From NCBI GenBank assembly GCA_000149265.1, contig CH002331.1, forward strand, positions 242,994-306,993: a DNA stretch of 64,000 nt. The letters run 5' to 3'. This document shows, one piece after another, positions 40,436 through 51,417 of the stretch. The notes below the pieces were generated by a model, which was given only the letters and a program-made list of their open reading frames with translations, ran no database searches and was not told where the DNA came from. How positions within the stretch are numbered: the first letter of the stretch is position 1; the number at the start of each line of letters is the position of its first letter. This DNA is from Ciona savignyi (lineage: Eukaryota; Chordata; Ascidiacea; Phlebobranchia; Cionidae). A program made the translations under genes and the position numbers.

Positions 40436-43298
40436 TGTAGCATTTCGTATAGTATATATTTATTTTAATTTATGTCTAAAATATTTTGTGTTTTAACGTC
40501 GTTTTTTTGCGTTTCAAGTTTACCGACTCTCACGTTTTATTACTTTGTACGTAATTATCACCTTGTATGGGCCTTTTGTATTTTTGCCGTTTAAATCATT
40601 AACATAGTTTTTTCACCCAATTCCCCACAGTTAGTCAAACGTGCAGATGTGAAACGTCTGGCACGTAAACTTTTCGCACCTTGTAAATTCCCTATATATT
40701 CTGGAAATTTAAATAACCTAATATAATAACTTGCAATAACGTACTTGATACAACTGGCGTCATGCTGTATAACGTACCTTAGACTATACAATTGGCGTCA
40801 TGCTGAATGACGTACCAAGTAACTTGAGTCGCAAATAAACCGTATATCGAATGATACGCAGAATATAACTAAAGTAAAGCAAAAGTTAGACTACGAAGTT
40901 TGAGATCTAAAATACACAAATCGTGGCTACAATAATTATTTTGTAGGCGATCTGTGGAAAGTGAATTTATAGACTTTCCGCTGCGCAGCTCGCCAGAGAC
41001 CATAAGGCAACAGCCTAAACAAGCTCAGCCAACTACAAGCAATCAGCTTTTAAAAAGCGCGAGCCCACATTGCGTGACCACCGACGTGATAATGGATCAC
41101 GCACCTTCACCGAAACGAACAATTTCCGTCGTCAACTTCAACTAGAAGTTTCTAGTACATTGGCAACTACGAGTGGTCCAACGCAAGTTATTTAAGAAGA
41201 AATTTCAAACATCAAGTAAGAAACGCCCCTTTTTGGTGGACGAAGTTGGTGACTAACAAGACAACGCACTGTATTTAAATCAAGTTCATAAGCATCGTTT
41301 TCGCCGACGAAAGAAGAAAATACCCAAGACGACGTTCCCTTTACGTAATATGAAAGGGTTGTATTATTATTTTTGTAGCTTCTAGATTATTTTTTGTAAG
41401 TTTTATTAATAATTTTTATACTATATGTAATTATTAGTCTGCAACGATTGCAAATACTAGTGTTCCCGGTTTGGTTGAATGGTACTAGGCTATTGCAAGA
41501 ATGCATAATATCGGTGTTTTACTCTACAGATTTCTTACAAACACGAAGAGCAAACGCGCCTTCAACAATTGCTACATGCACTCCATCTTAAACAAGGTCA
41601 GTAACGCTTTTACGATTATGCTAACATGAGCTAGAGTCAATGATGCCATGCTGCGCCAACCCATCCGGTATATTAGGCGCACTTACACGTCGAACAACGT
41701 TTGTTTTGTTCTTTCGCGCCAGATTTTCAATGTTACCGCCGACAAGGCGTTAGTTTTCTTTTTATCGCGCCTCACGCAAATTATGCGTCTCGTTCATGCG
41801 ATTATATACTCGTTTTTAGCAGCGGCTCGAGTTTTGTTTCTTATCCTGCGAAGTCAGATAGCCTCTACCCCGCGCATTTGCGCTCATGCTGTGTAAATAA
41901 GTGAGCGTACCCGCTTCACAATGCCACAGTTTATAAACGATACCAGCGTACTTCCGTATAGCTTTGGTAATCGCGCCGCATGTAAATGCGATGTCTAATT
42001 GTCTAATCGCCTCTCAGTCAATGTGTCGGATGTTCCGAACCGAATATATTTCGTGTGTAAAACAGGCTTTTACAAACACCGCACAGTAATGACGAGACAC
42101 GGCTTACGTTTTGCTTTCTGTTAGATTGCTTTTGTTCGTTGATGGAAATACATCCGCGCGAGTTTATTTCCCCTAACCGATACGAGTCGCAAAACCTATA
42201 TGCCAGGTCGCTCGTTTTTGCGTTTTTATTAATTGCGCTTTCGTCGCATATAGCGAGATCATCGCTGCATTTATTTCATGCTCACTCGGTAGTGAGTAAC
42301 CAGGCGTACACGCCTTGGTTTATTAGCTGGCAAAGTATAAAAAATATGGCTCATGTGATGCAAATTGTGGCGTTGCTACCTTGAATGTGAGATGTCACTT
42401 TCACTACATATCAGATAACATTTATCACGCATTAACATACCTGACACCAGATTTTTATGCACGATTGCCCAATTCTAGCTTTGTACTTAATTCTCCCAAA
42501 CCAGGTTATTCTAGTTTTTGCAGGATAAACGTGTGAAATGCTCGAAACTTCGTGAGATCGTTCACCGCATGACTTCGATTGTTATTTCGACTGAACATCC
42601 GAAATGCTCAACTAAACCGTGATTTTGTATTCTCAAACTTAACAAAATGTGGGAAAATGAGATGTTGTAGCATTTCGTATAGTATATATTTATTTTAATT
42701 TATGTCTAAAATATTTTGTGTTTTAACGTCGTTTTTTTGCGTTTCAAGTTTACCGACTCTCACGTTTTATTACTTTGTACGTAATTATCACCTTGTATGG
42801 GCCTTTTGTATTTTTGCCGTTTAAATCATTAACATAGTTTTTTCACCCAATTCCCCACAGTTAGTCAAACGTGCAGATGTGAAACGTCTGGCACGTAAAC
42901 TTTTCGCACCTTGTAAATTCCCTATATATTCTGGAAATTTAAATAACCTAATATAATAACTTGCAATAACGTACTTGATACAACTGGCGTCATGCTGTAT
43001 AACGTACCTTAGACTATACAATTGGCGTCATGCTGAATGACGTACCAAGTAACTTGAGTCGCAAATAAACCGTATATCGAATGATACGCAGAATATAACT
43101 AAAGTAAAGCAAAAGTTAGACTTACGAGTTTGAGATCTAAAATACACAAATCGTGGCTACAATAATTATTTGTAGGCGATCTGTGGAAAGTGAATTTATA
43201 GACTTTCCGCTGCGCAGCTCGCCAGAGACCATAAGGCAACAGCCTAAACAAGCTCAGCCAACTACAAGCAATCAGCTTTTAAAAAGCGCGAGCCCACA
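40436..43298. mobile_element. Non-autonomous LTR retroelement, 2.86 kb
   Basis: Two direct repeats, 40436-41069 (634 bp) and 42666-43298 (633 bp), both begin TGTAGCATTTCG and end GAGCCCACA, and differ at only a few positions. The flanks are CTTC at 40432-40435 and 43299-43302, an intact 4-bp target duplication within ATGACTTCCTCCAAAC of the surrounding unit. The 1.6-kb interior has no gag or pol coding. A moderately purine-rich stretch (GTGGGAAAATGAGATG) precedes the 3' LTR. No standard TGG-type primer site follows the 5' LTR. Near-identical LTRs imply recent insertion. Confidence 0.85.
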
Positions 43299-43941
43299 CT
43301 TCCTCCAAACATTCCTTTAGCTCAGCACGTTCTCTCGCATCGAGGAAAGCGTATAGGCCTATCCCTGTTTGAGCAGATGTTTTTGTTGGTGCTAAAATTT
43401 TAACGAAATTATCGATCGTACTTTTCCATTAGATATTAAGCTTTTACTTGCGGTACTACTTTTGCGAATTACAAACACGCATGTTGGTGCCAAAACGTGG
43501 TTTAAAATTATTTTGTGTTGCTTGTATCTAAAATAACGAGCATTTATAACTATTTCGCCATACGTAGCATTAGATTTACTCATAAAATAGGGAAACGCAA
43601 AGACGTTATAACGGGGACAATTCTTTGGATAACCTCGTGCCCACTGCCGGGTTTGCCGTAGGTATTGCAGTGGTTTAACTACGATTGATATATTGTTACA
43701 CCTTGATTACCATGAAACCACTAGTTTCATACAACGTTCGATACCTGCCAAAACACATAAATTGTTTTCCACACATTTTGTTTAATAAAAAAGCACAGTT
43801 CCCAGTCAACTAACATTACGTGTTATATATGTACAGGATTAATGTTTAAAGATTCCTTCCGATTGGACATTTACGATTGTTTTGATTTTTCCAAACCTAT
43901 CTTATGTGTTTCTTGTTTAACTGTTTATTGATCCCTTAAAT

Positions 43942-44126
43942 CAGGGGTGGGAAACTTCTCTAGTCAGCGGGCCAGCTGTGGAAAAATGAAGTTTTTGGTG
44001 GGCCGGATTATTGTATAAATAGTATTGTATATCTTAATTGCGAGGTATGGTTAGATACAGACCTGGGCCGGTCAAATTCCCTTCACGGGCCGGACCCCGC
44101 CCGAGGACCATATATTGAGCAACTCT
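43942..44126. mobile_element. hAT-type MITE, unit 2 copy
   Basis: Starts CAGGGGTGGGAAACTTCTCT and ends TTGAGCAACTCTG. The internal GGGCCGGTCAAATTCCCTTC / CGGGCCGGACCCCGCC block is typical of this family. The flanks CCTTAAAT and GCTTAATC look like a decayed 8-bp duplication. Confidence 0.75.
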
Positions 44127-45190
44127 GGCTTAATCATATCCAATGTATTATTATTATCACAATGGCAAAACTTAATACGACAACCCTCAAAATGTTTTAT
44201 TTATATGATAATTTCATCGACATATCACCAATACCCTAAAAATGTAAAATTCCATTAGTCACACCAGTTAACCTCGGACAACTTGTTGAATAAGAAGCAA
44301 CGTAGGAAATAATACACCCGAGCGTGCTTTTTTACTCATCGCATCACGATAATGTTATGACTTCCTCCAAACATTTCTTTAGCTCAGCACGTTCTCTCGC
44401 ATCGAGGAAAGCTTATATCCCTGATGGAGCGGATGTTTTTGTTGGTGCTAAAATTAAAAAAAACGATCGTACTTTTCCATCAGGCATTAAGCATTTACTT
44501 GCGGTGCAACCATTGCAACTCACAAACACACATGTTGTTGCCAAGATGTATTTTAAAAGTAATCTTCTGTGTTGATTGTACCTTAAATAAGAAGAATTTA
44601 TAATTATTTTGCCATACGTAGCATTAGATTTACTCATAAAATAGGGAAACGCAAAGACGTAATAACGGGGACAATTCTTTGGATAACCTCGTGCCCACTG
44701 CCGGGTATGCCGTAGGTATTGCAGTGGTTTAACTACGATTGATATATTGTTACACCTTGATTACCATGAAACCACTAGTTTCATACAACGTTCGATACCT
44801 GCCAAAACACATAAATTGTTTTCCACACATTTTGTTTAATAAAAAAGCACAGTTCCCAGTCAACTAACATTACGTGTTATATATGTACAGGATTAATGTT
44901 TAAAGATTCCTTCCTATTGGACATTTACGATTGTTTTGATTTTTCCGAACACGCTCGTTTTTTTCTGTTTCTCCAAACGTGATCACCTCATATGTTATAT
45001 CGAGAAAGGTGTGGCCAGGGTTTCAGTTTTTTCTTAGAAATTTTGGCTGCTTTGGTGACATAATGGGTATACGTGCGAAGTGCTTTGCTAAGTAACAATG
45101 TTAGTAATTCACCAATGTCTGTGCGATTGGCCGCATGTGCTTGACCTATCTCATGTGTTTCTTGTTTAACTGTTTATTGATACCTTAAAT

Positions 45191-45378
45191 CAGGGGTGGG
45201 AAACCTCTCTAGTCAGCGGGCCAGCTGTGGAAAAATAAAGTTTTTGGTGGGCCGGATTATTGTTATAAATAGTATTGTATATCTTAATTGCGAGGTATGG
45301 TTAGATACAGACCTGGGCCGGTTAAATTCCCTTCACGGGCCGGACCCCGCCCCGAGGACCATATATTGAGCAACTCTG
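45191..45378. mobile_element. hAT-type MITE, unit 3 copy
   Basis: Same element and same flanks as 43942-44126, at the equivalent place in the next tandem unit. Confidence 0.75.
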
Positions 45379-46259
45379 GCTTAATCATATCCAATGTATT
45401 ATTATTATCACAGTGGCAAAACTTAATACGACCAACCCTCAAAATGTTTTATTTATATCATTTTTTCATCGAAATATCATCAATAACTTAAAAATGTAAA
45501 ACTCCATTAGTCACACCAGTTAAACTCGGACAACTTGTTGAATAAGAGGCTACGTAAGGAATAATAAGAGGCTGCGTAAAAGTTAATTCAGAGGCTACGT
45601 GCTTTTTCACTCGTGGTATCACGATAATGGTATGACTTCCTTTAACCATTCCTTTAGCTCAGCACGTTACTAGCATCAAGGAAAGCGTATATCCCTGATG
45701 GAGCAGATGTTTTTGTTGGTGCTAAAATTTTAACGCAAAACATCGATCGTACTTTTCCATCATGTTGTTGTCACGATGTATTTTAAAAGTAGTGTACTGT
45801 GTTGATTGTACCTAAAATAGCAAGCATACATAACTATTTTCCCTATGGTAGCATGAAATGCACTTATAAGATGTTGAAACGGAGAAATAGTTTAACGGGG
45901 ACAATCTTACAAGGGTAGAACTGCCGAGTATACGGGTATTGCAGGTTGTTCACTACGATTGATCAATTGCTACAGCTTTAGTTCAAACTATCAAACCACC
46001 TGTCCCATACAAACGCCCGCTACTTTGCCCTCGTGCATAGCCGATTAACAAGTGGCTTTATCCGAGCCACATTTGAAAACGCACAGTTGATTTTGTTACA
46101 TTCAAGCTGAGCATCGTCAGATAAATGTGTTGATTGTGCATTCAGAGGTGTTTTCTCGAAATAAGTTAAGAAAATAATTCCCGGACCTGCTTCTCACTTG
46201 TCACATGTCATCGATATTATAGTTCTTTAGAAATTTTAGCGATTTTTTGTACAAATTAA

Positions 46260-46390
46260 ATGTTAAGATTTTAGCACCAAAAAACTTCTGCTCGATCCCG
46301 GATATACGCTTTCTGCGATGCAAGAGAACGTGCTAACCAGTAGAGAAAAAAAGGAGGATATTTCGGAAATAGAAAAAGGCTGTGTCTGCT
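46260..46390 (+). promoter_or_regulatory. Upstream module of arginine-rich peptide gene 1
   Basis: AAGATTTTAGCACCAAAAAA, CTCGATCCCGGATATACGCT and AGAGAACGTGCTAA make up a block that also lies upstream of gene 2 (about 58190-58262) and, in the opposite orientation, in the tandem units at 39580, 43320, 44380, 45665 and at 57340. A TATATAT box (about 46391) follows. A shared promoter module is inferred from position and repetition; function is untested. Confidence 0.45.
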
Positions 46391-46505
46391 ATATATTTCT
46401 GCCCTAAATCAAACAAAGTTATCTTTCTTGAAAGACTACTACAAAGGTAAGTTGTTTTAATATTTATGTACGGAGACTGTTTTGTGATAACGAAGAATTT
46501 TGCAG

Positions 46506-46805
46506 ATGAATAAGGCTCTCATCGTACTCCTTCTCGCACTTGTGCTTCTCGTCATTGAAGAATCTGACGCTTGGCGTCGTCGCCGTCGCCGAAGGATTAG
46601 CAGACGCAGACGTAGACGCTGGGCAGGATATGACCAAGCAGAACAAGAACAAGAAATTCCAGGTAATATTTATACCTAAAAGGTCCTCTCATCTTTTAAG
46701 GGGGCCTGCTATTTTGAATATTGGTATGTAGGAGAAGACCTATAACTGAGATGAATTTTAGAATCGGAAGCCGATCAGCTGGATGCCGATGACAGCGAAG
46801 AGTAA
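46506..46805 (+). CDS. Secreted arginine-rich peptide precursor 1 (antimicrobial-like), 66 aa
   Basis: Coding exons 46506-46662 and 46762-46805 join in phase 1. A non-coding first exon ends at 46446 (ACAAAG|GTAAGT), its intron ends immediately before the ATG (TTTTGCAG|ATG), and another intron lies in the 3' UTR (about 46828-46884). A poly(A) signal (AATAAA) is at about 46928. The precursor has a signal peptide (MNKALIVLLLALVLLVIEES, probable cut after ESDA at residue 22), a cationic core bounded by tryptophans (WRRRRRRRISRRRRRRW, 23-39) and an acidic tail (EQEQEIP, SEADQLDADDSEE). Signal, cationic and anionic parts in this order match tunicate haemocyte antimicrobial precursors; the W...W core recalls the Ci-MAM family, but that is memory. 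Arginine codons are mixed (CGT, CGC, CGA, AGA, AGG), so this is not a young trinucleotide expansion. Another role, such as nucleic-acid binding or protamine-like packing, is possible but fits a secretory signal poorly. Confidence 0.8.
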
Positions 46806-46929
46806 GCACTCGGTCATAACCAACCAGGTAAAATTAGTTCTTTATCTCAAATATAGATTGTCTAAATGTCTTATTCCATTTCAGGTTGACATGATGCACG
46901 AAACCTCGTTTACATTTATGGCAACAAAA

Positions 46930-47605
46930 TAAAAGAAATCTATTTAAACCATTCTGCGTCGTCCATGAATTGTAGCAATAGCATACAGTACGAGTATGAA
47001 GTGTGTTGTGCGTTGTTACAAATGTTACAAGGAATTTGTAAAGAATTTAAAGTTTGTCAGCGTTCTAACGTCGCAGCGTGTTTTCCAAGAAACCCAGTAA
47101 ATATTTTGCTAAGTATGACAAAATATGTTTTCTCGTTATTTTAGTTACAATCAACACACATTACTAATCTTAAAATATATCTTTGCGACAGATTTAGCAC
47201 CAACAAAATCAATAACTTAATCTGGTTAACACGCTTTCCGCAATGTTAGAAAACACGCTAAGCCATGGCGTACTATATTTGCCTATTGGTTTCAAATAAT
47301 ATCTTTCTCCTACATTACTATTTTTGTAAGAAAAAACGGCAAAAATTTAAAACGCGGCCACGCTCCTGTCCTAGCATCATCGCCATAGCTAGTCAAACTG
47401 TGGTGTGTTTTTGTTGTATACGCATTTAATCAAGAATAACACGAACTTACGTAACTGAGTTTGGGTTGCGAAAGTCATAAATAAGTATAGTTAGCACCAA
47501 ACGAACCAACTAATTTACGCAAAATCTCACAGGTAAAACCTAAAACTTATGCAGATAGTGAAATGTAAAACATTTTTTTGGCCCGCCTTAACATATAAAT
47601 GTAAT
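46930..47605. other. Downstream flank of peptide gene 1
   Basis: No coding sequence. At about 47170-47290 a decayed copy of the upstream module occurs (TTTAGCACCAACAAAATC, ACACGCTTTCCGCAATGTTA, AACACGCTAAGCC), in the same orientation as in the peptide genes but with no peptide exon after it: possibly the promoter of a lost family member. Confidence 0.4.
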
Positions 47606-47610
47606 TATTA

Positions 47611-49476
47611 CTAGAGAGTGTCAACCACGTGTTTAACCACCACTATTTGTAAAACACATGTTGTATACCCTATATTCATGCTACAGGGTCCCTAACCACA
47701 ATTTGTATTTTATACACTGAGTATGTAGTTTTTGTTTCTGCAAGCATAAACGCATGGGTCCCATAGTTAACATACCAAACTTATATTCCATGTTTAGGTA
47801 AATAAAGAATAAACGTCTTAAATTTATGAACATTTCACCACAAAATGTTTTAAATTATAGCTTATTTTCAAGCGCTTTAGTGAAATAAAGCTAAATTCCC
47901 AAAACAGCCCGATTTAGTTTTTTCGTTGTTTCAGGGAATTCCCCTGGGTTTCGCAGATAAGTTTTTTGTTTTTACATAAGTAAGTCATGTTATGTAGCAA
48001 TTCTTAAAGTTTTAATATGTTTTGTCGACTTCTTGTTGGAGATGTCAGTGCGATATGGCATGCCTGTCACAATCATAATTCAGGAGCATAACTTCGTTTT
48101 CATGGAAATTAACCTAAGTAAATGTTTTCTTTTTTGAATTGGCACATAGTGTCTAATGTTTTAAAATTTTACCGAATTTTAATAAAATTAGAGCAGCCGT
48201 TCAAGCGCTATGGCCACAAAATCTAATTTATTAAAAAAAAACGTTTTGAGGGTATTCCCCTATAATCATTACTCAAATTTTTGGTTTCTGCATATTTAGA
48301 CCATGTTGTCTTACAAATGTCCAATTTTCATTGCGATATCATTACGCCTTTTGGAAGATGTCAGGGCGATATGGAATCTTGGTAACAAACATGATTTGAG
48401 AACATTTTTTGGGTATTTCCCTAGGTTATTTTATTATTTGTTTTAAGTGTTAAATCAGTGACTAATGCACTTACATTCCACCAAATCTGATTCAAATTGT
48501 AGCATCCGTTTAAGCGCTATGACCAAAAAAGGCTATTTATATAGAAAAAAATACCGTTGTGGTTTTTAACGTCTAAGGGAAATTCCCCTAGATTCATCAC
48601 CAGAAATTTCGGTTTCTGCATATCTAGACTATGTGCGCTAACAAATTTTAAAATTTTATTGCAATTCCATTACTTTTTCTAGTAGATGTCGGAGCCACAT
48701 GCCATGCCTGTCACAATCATGATTTGAGAACAAAATCTTATTTTTTCGGGTATTTCCTTAGGTAATTTTTTCATTTTTCTTGAGTGTTATATCATTGGCT
48801 AATGTTTTTCTTACATTTTACCAAATCTAATTAAAATTGGAGTAGCCGTTTAAACGCCATGCGCAAAAAACACTAAATTTTTAGAAAAAAATACCGCTTT
48901 TGGTATTTAACCTCTCAGGGGAATTCCCCTGGGCATATCACCCAAAATTTTGGTTTCTGCATATCTAGACCATGTGCGCTAACAAATGTCAAAGTTTTAT
49001 TGCAATTCCATTACCCCTTCTGGTAGATGTCGGAGCCACAAGCCATGACTGTCACAATCAAGATTTGAGAACAAAATCGTATTTTTTAGGGTATTTCCCT
49101 AGGTAATTTTTTGATTTCTTTTAAAGTTTGTATCATTGGCTAATGTTCTTACCATTTACCAAATCTAATTAAAATTGGAGTAGCCGATCAATCGCTATGG
49201 CCAAAAAAGGTACCTTTTTTAAAAAAAAGTACCGTTTTGGTTTTTCACCTCTCAGGGGAATTCCCAAAATTAAATTACCCAAAATTTTGGCTTCTGCATA
49301 TCTAGACTATGTACACTAACAAATGTTAAAGTTTTATTGCGATTCCATAACCCCTTCTGGTAGATGTTGGAGCCACAAGCCATGACTGTCAAATCTTTGA
49401 CGAAAAAAAAAAAAAAAAAAAAAAAAAACGGACAAAAACAATATGTGTCCCATTTTTCCAAATGGAGACTCCATAA
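47611..49476 (+). repeat. Tandem-monomer element, copy 5, complete
   Basis: CTAGAGAGTGTCAACCACGT follows ATTATTA. The 5' module is followed by five monomer segments with palindromes at about 47935, 48247 (decayed), 48590, 48918 and 49255, then a long A tract (49405-49429), CGGACAAAAACAATATGTGT, the terminal hairpin and CCATAA. Confidence 0.85.
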
Positions 49477-49809
49477 TTATTAATGTGTAATTGTAACCAA
49501 TTAACTATTCTATTTGAATAAGGGTCAATACTTGGTCCACTTTTATTTCTTATTTATATAAATGACCTGCCAAATTGCCTTAAGCACAGTGAAACCATTA
49601 TGTTTGCAGACGACACCAGTATTTTCACCTCGGGTACAAACCAATCAGTCATATGTCAAAATGCAAATAATGATTTGGAAAGAGTATCTACCTGGCTTTC
49701 GACCAACAAATTGGTTGTTAATATTGACAAAACTAAATTTATGTACTTTTCTAGCTCCACCAAACCTGAACTTTTACCATCCTCCATTGTCATTAACAAC
49801 ACATGCGTC

Positions 49810-50148
49810 TAGAGACAGAACGGTAGTCTGATTTTTCTCTGCTGGATGGCGCTATTTATCAGCTGTACTAAAGCGGGGAGGAGGAAAACTACTCACTAAA
49901 ATTACGGACACTAATTTTAGGGTGCCTCTAAATACTACAGGACCGCTTGGAGCGCTTGGATCCGCTTGGATCACTTAGATTGCTATGGAAAGTAATTCTA
50001 ACCCTGTCCCAAACACTAATCTTAACCCCAGAACTAACTTTAACCCCAACCCTAACATTAATATAAAAAATAGTCACTCCCCAGATAATTCCAAAAAAAT
50101 AAATAGCGCCACCAAGCAGAGAAAAATAACACTACCGTTCGGTCCCTA
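49810..50148. mobile_element. MITE with TAGRGACMGAACGGTAGT ends, 3-bp TSD (GTC)
   Basis: The left end TAGAGACAGAACGGTAGT and right end (reverse-complemented TAGGGACCGAACGGTAGT) form arms of about 50 bp. GTC on both sides (49807-49809, 50149-50151) is the duplication that restores the LINE reading frame. Inside, from 49917, lies part of the GGTGCCTCTAAATACTAC element and the CCCTAA-rich core. Confidence 0.8.
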
Positions 50149-50543
50149 GTCGCATCTATTAACAACTATCAAATTGAACAAGTCAATTCATTTAAATTTC
50201 TGGGTTTAACCATTGATAACAGACTATCATGGAAGCCACATATGCTTAATTTGGCCAAAAATATAAATACAAATCTTATAATGGTACGTAAAATCCGACC
50301 ACTCATCGACCGTTCTTCACTTTTATCACTATATCACTTGCTAATTCTTAGTCACATTCAATATTGCATCTCCTCCTGGTGTTTTGGTAACAACCAAATC
50401 CTAGCCAAATTACAACGTGTTTGCAATAGGTATATTCGAATGATTTTTAACCTTGGAAAACGGGAAAACACCGTTAAAATAATGCAGCAACATCAACTTC
50501 TGACTATATATGATATGCATAAACTCGAAATCTTATCTATAAT

Positions 50544-51417
50544 GGTAAGCACTTAATGTACATCAAACTAAGGCTACAGCTGATCGACATTTGTGACGTC
50601 ACTGAGTCGCTTGTCGGAACTCCTGGTGTGTTGTGGGTAATTTTTTTTAATCTCTTTTTTCTTTTTTTAGGCCGATTCTCTTCTTTTCAAACTGTATATC
50701 GGTAAAGATGATTTTAAAACCGCATCTCCTTGATCAATATCCAGAAAATTCACAAATTAAAGGGTGCCTCTAAATACTACGGGATCGCTTGGAGCGCTTG
50801 GATTGCTATGGAAAGTAAATGTCACCCTGTCCCTAACACTAATCTCAACCCCAGAACTAACTTTAACCCCAACCCTAACATTAATATTATAGCTTTTGTA
50901 ATTACGAAGTATAGTAAGCGATCCATGCAATCCAAGCGATCCTGTAGTATTTAGAGGTGGGCTACCGCAAATTTAATACCGGTATTATATCAATACCAAT
51001 GCACAATGACCCCATGGTTGACTGATTGGGTTAGGATTGGTGTTCAGGTAGAGATTAGGGTTGGGGTCCAGGCTTAGAGTTAGTTTTTACGCAAATAGTG
51101 TGTGCAGTTTCATAGAATAAATAGTTTGTGCAGTGCATAGACTAAGCCCACCACTGAATAGTCAGCATTTGGTTTAGGACCCATCACATTTCAAAATGTT
51201 TTAAAATCTTCATACAGAAGCGCGCTAGATATATACCGGTAGATATAATCCACAATACACCATGTGGTTCCAACAAGTTACTTGTCGTTCCGCATGAACA
51301 ACTCTCTCCTAGGAAAAAAATTACCCAAAACACACCAGGAGTTTCCATAAGCTACTGTATGACGTCACAAATGTCGATCAGCTGTAGCCTCAGTTTGATG
51401 TACATTAAGTGCTTACC
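50544..51417. mobile_element. Long-TIR element with 9-bp TSD (Mutator-like MITE)
   Basis: The ends GGTAAGCACTTAATGTACAT and their inverted copy extend as arms of about 110 bp (through GGCTACAGCTGATCGACATT, TGTGACGTCA and the CCTGGTGTGTT region). ATCTATAAT flanks both sides (50535-50543, 51418-51426). The 9-bp duplication and long arms point to the Mutator superfamily. It carries a nested 200-bp MITE. Confidence 0.8.
50762..50964. mobile_element. Nested small MITE inside the 50544 element
   Basis: The arms are GGTGCCTCTAAATACTACGG at the left and the inverted form GCAATCCAAGCGATCCTGTAGTATTTAGAG (as two overlapping blocks) at the right, around the CCCTAAC-type core. The left half of the same element occurs at 49917. 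Confidence 0.65.

Larger units (their letters stand above)
39040..46230. repeat. Tandem array of a ~1.06-kb unit (about four copies)
   Basis: Approximate unit starts are 39465, 40334 (interrupted by the LTR element), 44258 and 45512, each near ACCAGTTAACCTCGGACAAC. Shared blocks are GCATCACGATAATG, CTCAGCACGTTCTCTCGCAT, GATGTTTTTGTTGGTGCTAA, CTCGTGCCCACTGCCGGGT and a hAT MITE. The MITE lies at the same place in three units, so it was present before the array expanded. Repeated minus-strand frames of about 63 codons (39656, 43392, 44413) are by-products of the repetition. 39040-39390 is a diverged relative of 45895-46170. Confidence 0.75.

Noticed and set aside
41070..42665. Possible gag/pol remains inside the LTR element
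   Set aside because: No zinc knuckle, protease, reverse transcriptase or integrase motif was found in any frame.
40591..43021. Identical 66-codon frames (MYSLRYVIQHD...)
   Set aside because: They lie inside the two LTRs, so identity only reflects the young LTR pair.
39656..44637. Three similar 63-74 codon minus-strand frames (MSKSNATYG...)
   Set aside because: They fall in the same place in tandem units, differ by ordinary substitutions and frame loss, and have no start or splice context; they are by-products of duplication.
49507..49522. A spliced-leader RNA gene
   Set aside because: The 16-mer is followed by GGTCAATACTTGG, which is reverse transcriptase coding sequence, not a GT donor and Sm site as an SL RNA gene would have.
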